Source of the DNA: a bacterium
GTDB taxonomy: Bacteria > Pseudomonadota > Alphaproteobacteria > Acetobacterales > Acetobacteraceae
Direction of reading: 5' to 3'
Assembly: GCA_026224825.1 (NCBI GenBank)
Contig: JAMFRO010000022.1
Span: 248,001 to 312,000 of the forward strand
Length of the DNA stretch: 64,000 nt
Below the pieces are notes generated by a model that was given only the letters and a program-made list of their open reading frames with translations, made no database searches and had not been told where the DNA came from. Of the stretch, positions 17,740 to 27,661 are shown one piece after another. The translations under genes and the position numbers were made by a program. The first letter of the stretch is position 1, and the number at the start of each line of letters is the position of its first letter.

Positions 17740-17825
17740 GCGATGTTTCTACCCGCGCCACCTTGTCTTGCCCAGAGGTAAGCGGGGGCTGGACGTCCCT
17801 TGTAAAATGGTCAACACGCGAAACC

Positions 17826-18650
17826 ATGATCATCGCCAGAACACTCAACGAGTTACATGCTGCCCGCGAGGCGCTGGGCCCGCTCGGTTTGGTGCCGACC
17901 ATGGGCGCGCTGCATGAAGGGCATCTGGCCCTGGTGGCGGCGGCCCTGGCGGCAGGCCGGCCCGTTGCCGCCAGCATCTTCGTCAACCCCACGCAATTCG
18001 GGCCCAAAGACGATTTCAAGCAATATCCGCGCGATGAAGCCGGAGACCTCGCCAAGCTGGAGGGTGCAGGCTGCGCTTTGGTGTGGCTGCCCAGTGTGGA
18101 GGTGATGTACCCGCCGCATGGTGCCACGCAAATCCAGGTGAACGGCCCCGCCGTGCATTGGGAAGGCGCCTCCCGCCCCGGCCATTTCGCCGGTGTGGCA
18201 ACAGTGGTGGCCAAACTCTTCGGCCAGGTGCGCCCCATCGCGGCCTATTTCGGCGAAAAAGACTGGCAACAAATCCAGGTCGTCAGCCGCATGGTCGCCG
18301 ACCTGCACCTGCCCGTACGCATCGTGCCCGTGCCCACCGTGCGCGAACACAACGGCCTCGCAATGTCCTCGCGCAACGCCTATCTCACCGCCAATGAGCA
18401 CAACGCCGCCCCCATGCTGCACGCCGCCCTCACCCGCGCCGCAAGCAACATCGTCGCCGGCCTTGAAGTCGCCAAAACCCTGCACCAGGCCCGCCACGAA
18501 GTCGCCCAAGCCGGAATCGTCCCCGACTACATCGCCCTGGTCCACGCCGAAACCCTGGAACCCATAGCCACCCTAACCCACCCCGCGCGCCTCATCGCCG
18601 CCGCCAAACTCGGCCACGTACGCCTGCTGGACAACATCCCGATAGGTTGA
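17826..18650 (+). CDS. panC: Pantothenate synthetase
   Basis: Joins D-pantoate and beta-alanine using ATP, the last step of pantothenate (vitamin B5) synthesis in the cytoplasm. The 274-residue protein carries the family blocks VPTMGALHEGHLALV (ATP-binding HxGH), FVNPTQFGPKDDF, FAGVATVVAKLF, YFGEKDWQQ and AMSSRNAYL. ATG 17826 is chosen because the protein then begins exactly where homologues do; the open frame upstream overlaps cydD and is not coding. A structured repeat follows directly. Confidence 0.95.
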   Translation: MIIARTLNELHAAREALGPLGLVPTMGALHEGHLALVAAALAAGRPVAASIFVNPTQFGPKDDFKQYPRDEAGDLAKLEGAGCALVWLPSVEVMYPPHGATQIQVNGPAVHWEGASRPGHFAGVATVVAKLFGQVRPIAAYFGEKDWQQIQVVSRMVADLHLPVRIVPVPTVREHNGLAMSSRNAYLTANEHNAAPMLHAALTRAASNIVAGLEVAKTLHQARHEVAQAGIVPDYIALVHAETLEPIATLTHPARLIAAAKLGHVRLLDNIPIG

Positions 18651-18668
18651 ATTGGCTGGGGCGGGGGT

Positions 18669-18888
18669 GTTCACGGAAAAAGGCTGGGGCTCCGTCCCTG
18701 ACCCCGCTGGGGCCGCAGGCCCCAGACCCCACTACCTTCGGGTCTTTGAAGAGGATGCCCTTGCACGGGCTTTCCACGCGCATGCTCGTAGGGGCATCCT
18801 CTTCAAAGACCCGGGTGGGATCCAAGGGCCTTTCGGCCCTTGGCGGGTCCAGGGCAGAGCCCTGGCTTTTTCCGCGAAACACCACCGC
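18669..18888. repeat. Long cruciform intergenic repeat
   Basis: A roughly 220-base non-coding element between panC and the ABC permease. The core is a perfect 21-bp inverted repeat (18740-18760 with 18792-18812). On each side sits a smaller hairpin: CTGGGGCC-gca-GGCCCCAG and CCAAGGGCC-tttc-GGCCCTTGG. The outer ends (CGGAAAAAG and CTTTTTCCG) also pair. The overall symmetry suggests a mobile palindromic element or a large bidirectional terminator. Confidence 0.75.
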
Positions 18889-18898
18889 CCCAGTCAGT

Positions 18899-20347
18899 TC
18901 AGCTATGGGTGTTGATCAGCCAGGCCAGCGGGTTGGGGGCTACGGCGACCCAGGTGATGAGGGACCAGACTGAGCTTACTGAGACACCCAGGATTAGGCC
19001 CAGGACTGTTCCGGTGCTGGTTTTGCCGAATTGGGCGCGGACGAGGGGGATGGGCATTTTTTGGCCGAGCAGCAGGTTGCTGAACAGGACGCCGGTGACG
19101 CCGATGATGAGGGCGAGCAGCAGCTCGGGGGCGCGGGCGAGCACGGCGAGGGCCGGGGCGGCTAGGATGAAGATTGTGGCGTAGGCCGAGGCGGCCAGGG
19201 CTGCTCGTTGCGGGGTGGAGGCCGGCACGGGGGCGGTTAGGGCCAATTCGGGGATGGTTTCGCACCCTGCCAGCACGGAGATGAAGAACAGGCCGAGCTG
19301 GCCGGCGAGGAACACCAGCAGGGGCACGGTGGCGGCCATGCCATTGCCCATACCGCCCATATGAAAGCGCCCCGCCAGGATGAGTACGACGGGGACGAGG
19401 GTGAGCGAGCGGTAGATGATCTGGGTGACGATACCGGGGAAGCGGAAGAGCAGGCGCATGTCCTTGGCGATGGTAGCGGCGAAGGGCGAGGCGCGGAATT
19501 TGCCGTTCTGGGCATCAGCGCGGCCGCGTGGACGGCTGGCGACTGCGCTGATGACGCCATCAGCGAAGGGTTTGGCCAGGAAGAACCAGACGATGCAGAA
19601 ACCGGCGAGGGCGAGGGCGAGGGCGGAGGCCAGCGCATCGGGCTGGCCGATGAGCCCGCGGGCGAAGAGGAAGGGCAAGCCGCCGCCATCGGGGCCTGGC
19701 AGGAGCGACCACCAGAACTGGCCGAGCGTGGCCTTGGGCACAAAGCGCGGCAATTGGCCGATGATGAAGATGCCGACGCCGGTGAGCAGCGCCAGCGTAT
19801 GGCCGGTGCGGCGCGTGGCCTGTGGGCTGATGAAGCGCAGGAGCACCACCACGACGGCGAAGGCGAGAGCCGCCACCAACAGCGCCTCGGCAAAGAACAT
19901 GGGGTAGACGCTTAGGCCCCAGAACTGCCCGTAGATGGCCAGCGCATTGCCGAACACACCGCCCAGCAGCATCCAGGGGGCGGCGATGCTGGCCGCCACG
20001 CCCAGCATGCGCACCGCCAGCACGCGGCCCGGCGGAATGGGCGAGGCGAGCAGGAAATCGGCATCGCCACGTCCGTAGATGACATCGATGCTCGATGTCA
20101 TCGCCTTCGAGAACATCAGGGCAAACAGGAACACGATGTTGATGTTGGCGGCCAGCAGCAGGGTGGGTTGCGAAATGGGATGGGCCACGACCTGGTGCGC
20201 CAGCAGCAGCGCGATACCCTGGAACAGCGCGCCGGACACCAGCACGGGGATGATGACATGGCGATGCGTGCGCACGAGGATGGAGCTGCGCCACAGCACG
20301 CGTAGCTCATGGCGCAGCAGCCAGGGAAAGCCGGGGGCTGCGAACAT
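18899..20347 (-). CDS. ABC exporter permease
   Basis: 482-residue membrane protein with about ten to twelve hydrophobic segments and no ATPase domain. Its start overlaps the stop of the upstream ABC ATPase gene, so the two make one exporter. It resembles large EcsB-like or ABC-2-type permeases with two six-helix halves. The exported compound cannot be read from the sequence. The first residues (MFAAPGFPWLLRHELRVLWRS) are an amphipathic entry segment typical of ABC-2 permeases. Confidence 0.8.
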   Translation of the reverse strand: MFAAPGFPWLLRHELRVLWRSSILVRTHRHVIIPVLVSGALFQGIALLLAHQVVAHPISQPTLLLAANINIVFLFALMFSKAMTSSIDVIYGRGDADFLLASPIPPGRVLAVRMLGVAASIAAPWMLLGGVFGNALAIYGQFWGLSVYPMFFAEALLVAALAFAVVVVLLRFISPQATRRTGHTLALLTGVGIFIIGQLPRFVPKATLGQFWWSLLPGPDGGGLPFLFARGLIGQPDALASALALALAGFCIVWFFLAKPFADGVISAVASRPRGRADAQNGKFRASPFAATIAKDMRLLFRFPGIVTQIIYRSLTLVPVVLILAGRFHMGGMGNGMAATVPLLVFLAGQLGLFFISVLAGCETIPELALTAPVPASTPQRAALAASAYATIFILAAPALAVLARAPELLLALIIGVTGVLFSNLLLGQKMPIPLVRAQFGKTSTGTVLGLILGVSVSSVWSLITWVAVAPNPLAWLINTHS

Positions 20348-21105
20348 CAGATGGTTTTGGTGAGGTGGAGGAACACATCCTCCAGTGAACCATGTTCAAG
20401 TCCCGCCTGGGTTTTAAGCGCGGCGAGGTCGCCCTGGGCCAGCAGCGCGCCGCCGGATAAAATGCCGATGCGCGTGGCGAGGCGTTCGGCGACTTCGAGA
20501 ATATGGGTGGTGAGGATGATGGCGGCGCCCTTTTGGGTTTCCGCCAGCAGCAGGTCCTTCACCAGCCGCGAGGCGGCGGCATCCAGCCCGGTGAGCGGCT
20601 CGTCCAGGAGCAGGAATTTGGGCTTGTGGATGAGGGCGCCGGCGAGCACGGTTTTCTGCTTCATGCCACGGGAGAAGCCTTCACAGCGCTCATGCCGGTG
20701 CGGCCAGAGCCCAAGGGTTTCCAGCAGCTCGTTGGCGCGCTCCAGGGCCAGCTTGGGCTCCACGCGCCAGAGGCCGGCGATGAATTCGAGATATTCCAGC
20801 GGCGAGAGCTTGTCGTAGAGCAGCGGCTCGTCGGGGATCCAGGCCATTATGGATTTGGCTTCCAGCGGATCGGCCAGCACATCGCGCCCGAAAACCTCGA
20901 TGCTGCCGGCATCCGGGCGCATCAGCCCGGCGATCATGCGCAAAGTTGTGGTTTTGCCGGCGCCATTGGGGCCGAGCAGAGCGTAGAATTCGCCGGGCTG
21001 GATGGTGAGGTCGAGGTTTTCGACGACCTTGCGGCCGAAGGATTTGCTCAATCCCCGTACATTCAGGGCCGAATCAGAAATCACGCGAGCGTTCACGCCG
21101 TCCAT
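20347..21105 (-). CDS. ABC exporter ATP-binding protein
   Basis: 252-residue ATPase of the CcmA/EcsA type. Walker A is GPNGAGKTT (near residue 45), the signature is the variant FSRGMKQKTVLAGAL in place of LSGGQ, Walker B is FLLLDEPLTGLD and the H-loop is TTHIL. The S-R/G-G-M-x-Q signature is typical of ABC-2-type exporters. It is the first gene of a two-gene unit with the permease. The true start may be inside, because MDGVNARVISDSALNVRGL is longer than usual. Confidence 0.9.
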   Translation of the reverse strand: MDGVNARVISDSALNVRGLSKSFGRKVVENLDLTIQPGEFYALLGPNGAGKTTTLRMIAGLMRPDAGSIEVFGRDVLADPLEAKSIMAWIPDEPLLYDKLSPLEYLEFIAGLWRVEPKLALERANELLETLGLWPHRHERCEGFSRGMKQKTVLAGALIHKPKFLLLDEPLTGLDAAASRLVKDLLLAETQKGAAIILTTHILEVAERLATRIGILSGGALLAQGDLAALKTQAGLEHGSLEDVFLHLTKTI

Positions 21106-21152
21106 ATATCCAAATCACCTTTGCGGCGATGCTAGAGGGGGGGCGGGGCTTT

Positions 21153-21259
21153 GGCTAGTGCATGATCGCTTCGAGTGCGATCATGCACTAGCCATTTTTT
21201 AGAGGGCGATTCACGGTTTCGGCCGCTCAAGATGAGCGGACCTCAACCGATCGCGCTCT
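21153..21259. repeat. Paired hairpin intergenic repeat
   Basis: A perfect 17-bp stem (21153-21169 with 21177-21193, loop TTCGAGT) is followed by ATTTTTT. A second structure follows: AGAGGGCGAT near 21201 pairs with ATCGCGCTCT near 21250, around an inner hairpin CCGCTC-aagat-GAGCGG. The first hairpin plus T-run has the form of a plus-strand terminator, yet no plus-strand gene precedes it, so a repeated mobile element is more likely. Confidence 0.7.
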
Positions 21260-21323
21260 AGTGCGGGGCGCTGGGCAGGGTTACGCGCCACGGTCAATTT
21301 TCGGCGATCACCCCTGCCCCGGT

Positions 21324-21854
21324 TCAGTTGGCGCTCAGCTCCGGCGCGCCGCCGGCCAGGATCTGGCTGATCTGTTGGCTGGCGCCGGTGCGGTCGTTAT
21401 GGCCCAGCGCCTGGCGCGCCTGCTCGATCTGCGCCACCACCGGATCGGCGCTGGTGTAATCCACCTGGGTACCCGGCACGGAGCGCTGCAATATCTGCGT
21501 TTCGGCCTGTTCCAGTGCTTCATCGGCCGTGCCGGTCTGGCCGCCGGCGATGGATTGCCTGGCCGAGATCAGCAGCGCGCTCACCTGCGCATCCGCGCCC
21601 ACGCCGGGCTCGGGCGAGGTGGGGGCAATGGTGGAGCGCGTGTCGGACGAGCTGATGTTGCTGGCGGCTGATGAAAGCGGCAGCGAGGAGCGCGTGCCGA
21701 TGTCATTGCCGGGGCGTGCGCCATCGGTTGTTTGCGGCGCGCTTTGTGATGCATAGGGCGCGCTTTGCGGGGATGCATATGGCGCGCTTTGCGCGAGCGC
21801 CGACGGCGCAGCCAGCAGCATGGCGCTGAATATGATGGGTTTCAGGGGTCGCAT
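21324..21854 (-). CDS. Exported protein of unknown function
   Basis: I chose the ATG at 21854 because GAGGAG lies just upstream and the product begins with a signal peptide (MRPLKPIIFSAMLLAAPSALA, cut before QSA). The mature protein has a low-complexity stretch with two SAPYAS repeats and an S/T-rich linker. A helical region follows from about residue 95 (AQVSALLISARQSIAGGQ, then ADEALEQAETQIL and VAQIEQARQALGHNDRTGASQQISQIL). The C-terminal part looks like a small helical repeat domain. I do not recognise the family. Two more small exported proteins follow on the same strand side. Confidence 0.65.
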   Translation of the reverse strand: MRPLKPIIFSAMLLAAPSALAQSAPYASPQSAPYASQSAPQTTDGARPGNDIGTRSSLPLSSAASNISSSDTRSTIAPTSPEPGVGADAQVSALLISARQSIAGGQTGTADEALEQAETQILQRSVPGTQVDYTSADPVVAQIEQARQALGHNDRTGASQQISQILAGGAPELSAN

Positions 21855-21938
21855 GACGATCTCCTCTTTACGGTTGGCCGTGCGGCGCAAAGCCAGAGCC
21901 GCCTCATGGCATCTCTGGCTTTGCGGGGTACGCCGCCG

Positions 21939-22151
21939 CTATTGGGCGGGGTAGGATGAGCTATGCGTGGTCTGCGTCGTCACCGTGCCCGGCGTGCCGG
22001 GCAGAACCGGTGGGGGCGCCGCCACGGGCACAGAAGTTTGCGTGCTCTCGTATGTCGTGGTCGTGGTCTGCGGCGGGCTGTCCGCGCAGGCGGCGAGTGC
22101 GCCGGTGGCGGCAAGGGCCGCGGTAACCAGCAGGTAGTTCAACCTGTGCAT
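21939..22151 (-). CDS. Small Thr-rich lipoprotein
   Basis: 70-residue predicted lipoprotein. The signal ends with a good lipobox (LAAC, Cys near residue 22). The mature part is about 48 residues, rich in Thr, Ser, Gln and Pro (TTTTTYESTQTS, then TVTTQTTHSSS). No domain is recognised. It lies 10 bases after the next Thr-rich exported gene on the same strand, so the two probably form an operon. Confidence 0.6.
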   Translation of the reverse strand: MHRLNYLLVTAALAATGALAACADSPPQTTTTTYESTQTSVPVAAPPPVLPGTPGTVTTQTTHSSSYPAQ

Positions 22152-22160
22152 GGCGCTCTC

Positions 22161-22493
22161 CTAATTGCCGTCGGTGGTCGTGGTGGTGGTCCTCTTCGAA
22201 CTCGTCACATAGCCTACGGGCGGCGGCACCGCGGTGGTCGTGGTGGTGCTGTCCGTGGCGGCACCTGCGGCGTTGCCGTAGGTGGTTTTGGTGGATTCAT
22301 AGGAATTGCCGGCGCCATCCGTGGCCTTGTCGGTCTCGGTGGTGCTCAGCGCGCCCGGCACAGGTGCAGGTACTACGACCACAGGCGGTGTTGCCGTTGT
22401 GGTGGTGGTGCTTTGGGAATAGGAGGTTTGCGCCAGGGCAGCACTGCCCACCAGCAAAAACGCAGCCGTACTCAGCATGAAACCATGTTTCAT
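22161..22493 (-). CDS. Small exported Thr-rich protein
   Basis: I chose the ATG at 22493 because the product then starts with a signal peptide (MKHGFMLSTAAFLLVGSAALA, cut before QTS). The mature protein (about 89 residues) alternates poly-Thr tracts (STTTTTATPP, DSTTTTTAVPPP, RTTTTTTDGN) with Val/Pro stretches and an NSYESTKTTYGN segment. The YEST element also occurs in the downstream lipoprotein (TYESTQTS), suggesting a shared origin. The function is unknown; a cell-surface or periplasmic role is inferred. Confidence 0.6.
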   Translation of the reverse strand: MKHGFMLSTAAFLLVGSAALAQTSYSQSTTTTTATPPVVVVPAPVPGALSTTETDKATDGAGNSYESTKTTYGNAAGAATDSTTTTTAVPPPVGYVTSSKRTTTTTTDGN

Positions 22494-22875
22494 AAGTTTG
22501 TGCTCCAGTTTTATCAGTGTTGCCCGGTCAAGCGGCTCACCCGCTTTCACCCGTGCGGGGAAACTCCCCACCCCGGCGTTGCAACCGTTCAACTCCGTAC
22601 CGCGATATTTCGGTTCGCGAGACGATATTTGGGGATGAATGGGGCCAGGAAAACCTCCGCCGCGATTAAACTGCGGTCATGGCTTGGAAAATTTGTTGGG
22701 TTTTGCTTTATTTTCTGGTTTTTATGCGACGAGGCGCCAGCGCGAAGGCTGCTGCGAATTCCGCTTTTTGTTACAGACCGATGCCGGAAGTGCCCGATCC
22801 GCACCGTTTCGGCCATGCGGATACATATACTAACTTTAGGATTTTTAATAATAACGGCCGGGTGGGTGGATAAAA
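22494..22875. other. Intergenic stretch without a convincing gene
   Basis: Between the Thr-rich protein gene and the guaB terminator I see only short, unsupported ORFs on both strands and a locally lower GC content. It presumably holds the promoter of the Thr-rich pair. Confidence 0.5.
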
Positions 22876-22924
22876 CAATAACGCCGGATGATCTGCCTGT
22901 CATTCAGGCAAATCATCCGGCGTT
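22876..22924 (-). terminator. Rho-independent terminator of guaB
   Basis: A 20-bp stem with a single mismatch (22880-22899 with 22905-22924) and loop of five bases is followed on the minus strand by ATTGTTTTAT. It lies 22 bases after the guaB stop codon. Confidence 0.85.
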
Positions 22925-22945
22925 ACGCAAACATTTAAAGCGGGG

Positions 22946-25229
<2,284 letters not shown>

Positions 25230-25233
<4 letters not shown>

Positions 25234-26291
25234 GCGTGGTAGCTGCGCCGGTGAGGTGGAGCGGCGCGGATGAGGCGCATCAGCATGCCCTCCCGCAGGC
25301 CGCGATCGGCGACGATCAGCTCCGGCGTCTGCCATAATTCATGGATGGCGGCGAAAATCGCGCAGCCGGGTAGCACGTAATCCACCCGGTCCGCGCCTAT
25401 GCAAGGGTGGCGCGCGAGGCCGTCGCGGCCCAGGGCACGGGCTTCGGCCAAAGCCGCGTCCACCGCCTCGCGGTTCAGCGCCACGCCATCCACCAGCCCG
25501 CGGCGGTAGCGGTCCAGCTTTAAGGATACGCCGGCCAGAGTGGTAACCGTGCCGGAGGTGCCCAACATTTGCACCCCGCCACGGCGGATTTCCTCGCCGA
25601 TGCGGTGCACCGCCTCGAAGGGGCGCAGCATGGCGGCGATGTCGTCCACCAGGCGCGAAAAACCGGCCGGGGTATAACAGCTCTGGGCGCAGCGCTCCGA
25701 GAGGGTGACGACGCCGATGGGGAGAGAAATATAGCCGATCAGCACCGGGGCTTCGTCCGGTTGGACGCGCACCCAGGCAATTTCGGTGGAGCCGCCGCCG
25801 ATATCGAACAGCAGAGCGCGCCGCACGGATTTGCCGATGAGCGGGGCGCAGCTCTCCACCGCCAGCTCGGCTTCCTCGCGGGCATTGATGATTTCCAGCG
25901 GCAAACCTGTAGCCGCACGGGCGGCGGCGATGAAATCCGCGCCGTTTTCCGCCTGGCGGCAGGCCTCGGTGGCGATGGCGCGCAGGCGGATGCCCGTGCC
26001 CGCCCCATTATTCTCGGCCCAGCGTTGGGCCCGGTCCGCGCATATCTGCAGGCTCGCTATGGCGCGTTCCATGGCCACGGGCGAGAGCCGGCCGGTCTCA
26101 TACAGCCCCTCACCCAGCCGCACGACGCGGGAAAAACTGTCCAGCACGTGGAAGCCCTGGGATGAGGGCGTGCCGAGCAGCATGCGGCAGTTGTTGGTGC
26201 CGAGGTCGATCCCGCCAAACAGCGCACGCCGGCCCGCACGCCGCGGCTGCGGGGCCCTGTCGTTCGGCGTGAGGTTAAGGTGCGTGCCCAT
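25230..26291 (-). CDS. ppx: Ppx/GppA family phosphatase
   Basis: Actin-like-fold exopolyphosphatase or guanosine pentaphosphate phosphatase (353 residues). The phosphate-1 motif is GIDLGTNNCRMLL (near residue 27) and the second is LLFDIGGGSTEIAWV (near 160). Such enzymes shorten polyphosphate or convert pppGpp to ppGpp in the stringent response; sequence alone does not separate these. Short form: it lacks the C-terminal HD-like domain of E. coli Ppx. It is the first gene of an operon with rlmE, joined by a 4-base overlap. Confidence 0.9.
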
Positions 26292-26439
26292 TGTGCTTAT
26301 ATATTCGCGCTTTAACCCGCCGGGGCAAGCGAGAAACGCTCCGGCGTGGCAGGGAGGGCATTAAATATGTGACGCCGCGATGACGCGACCGGCTTGCCCG
26401 GCTCCGCACGCGGTGCTACAGCGGCGGCGCTGATACCGT

Positions 26440-26513
26440 TGGGGGATAGTTTAGCGGTAGAACTCCTGGCTCTGACCCGGGCAGCCTTGGTTCGAATCCA
26501 GGTCCCCCAGCCA
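26440..26513 (+). tRNA. tRNA-Gln(CTG)
   Basis: Complete cloverleaf. The acceptor stem is TGGGGGA/TCCCCCA, the discriminator is G and the CCA end is encoded. Anticodon stem CCTGG/CCGGG encloses loop CTCTGAC, giving anticodon CTG for glutamine CAG. The T-loop is TTCGAAT. A serine-recombinase remnant begins within a few bases of the 3' end, which suggests this tRNA served as an attachment site. Confidence 0.93.
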
Positions 26514-26519
26514 AATAAC

Positions 26520-27486
26520 ATTTTGGCCTTTCCAGCCCCTTCCGCCGCCTTGACCTGTGTGGCGTGAAGGAAAGTTTTTGCCAATTTACCAAAAGGTTCC
26601 TTAAATTCTACCGTAAGCGAACCCTGCCGCCAGGTGCAGTTCGAAAGTAGAAAACTCAGCAGCCCTCGCTTCTCGTTTGTAGGCTGGGTGGTGAACAGAC
26701 GCAGCGCATTTTGCGCTAAATTCAGGATCTGCACACCCTGATCCATGTAAGAGTCGTCTACGGTCCGATGCCGCTCAATGTCGCGCTCACAGCGTTCCTG
26801 CTCGTCCCGCCACTGCGTCCTCATGCGACGGTAAAAACTGTCATCGACCCGGCCATCAAGCTTGTCGACGTACATTGCGCCCACCCGCCTTTGAAGTCGG
26901 TCCCATTCAGCCTGAAGGCGGGCGATCGCCTCGCTGTGGTCCTTTTTTTCATCGGCACAGCTCTCCCGGAGAGCCACGACAATCCACTCGAATACTTCAT
27001 CGTCGATCCTGAGCTTGGCGAGATGCTCGGCAAACTACTCCTCTAGCACTTCCTCCCGGACATAGGGCTCGCCACAATTCCCCTTGAAACCCGTGCAGTG
27101 ATAATAAACGTATTTCTGCTTCTTGATCTCAGCCACCAAGGCGCATCCGCAGTGGCCACAGTTGATGAGGCCAGAAAATGCGAAGTTCTGTTCCAGACCC
27201 TGCCGCTTAGTTCGGCGCCCGTCGAGAATATCCTGAACATGCGCCCAGAGCTCGTGTGTCACCAGGGGCTGATGAGTGCCTTTGTAGAGTTCGCCCCGCC
27301 ACTCAAACGTGCCGGTATAAAGGCGGGTCCGCAGGATTTTATGGACGGCGCTCGTCGGCACAGATGCACGGCTTTTTCGATAGACCAACCCATCCCTCCG
27401 CATGCGCGTGCCCAGATCCTTCAGCGAATATAGCCCCGTCGCATACCATTCGAATAGATTTGTAACAGCCGAAGCTTATTCGGGGT
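26520..27486 (-). pseudogene. Large serine recombinase remnant
   Basis: The reverse strand encodes the C-terminal two thirds of a large serine recombinase. The recombinase domain reads LFEWYATGLYSLKDLGTRMRR (near 27440) and continues through LRTRLYTGTFEWRG. A zinc ribbon follows (LINCGHCGCALV, then YYHCTGFKGNC), and finally a coiled-coil-rich tail to about 26570. The catalytic N-terminal domain with its Ser is missing. Two in-frame stops break what is left: TAA at 27476-27478, where DPEKA would be expected, and TAG at 27035-27037 between VLEE and FAEHL, where CAG is likely. The open frame then runs antisense through tRNA-Gln. The gene is dead. Confidence 0.85.
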
Positions 27487-27621
27487 CTATGGTGAGTGCG
27501 ATAAATATGGCACCAGTCCCATTGCACCAAATTCCGTGGCGCCAATAGCGAAGCCGCTCATAGCGAGAGCGAATAGCGACCGGGCGGCACGTCCATCATG
27601 CTTCGACAATTTAGATGTCAC
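27487..27621 (-). pseudogene. MFS transporter N-terminal fragment
   Basis: About 45 residues from a possible GTG at 27621 end in RSLFALAMSGFAIGATEFGAMGLVP, the first membrane helix of DHA1-type drug-efflux transporters (usual form FALAxGAFAIGxTEF). The frame stops at 27487-27489, exactly where the recombinase remnant begins. So the remaining eleven or so helices were lost at the junction. It lies after the PhyH-like gene on the same strand and was probably its operon partner. Confidence 0.7.
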
Positions 27622-27661
27622 AGCAGCCGCAGCTTCCTTTTGAACCGAACATGGCCAAATG

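Noticed and set aside
22589-22903. 104-codon minus-strand ORF between the Thr-rich gene and guaB
   Set aside because: Runs through the guaB terminator region, has no family resemblance or ribosome site.
26312-26520. C-terminal extension of the recombinase frame through tRNA-Gln
   Set aside because: The residues WGTWIRTKAARVRARSST are an antisense reading of the tRNA and not protein sequence.
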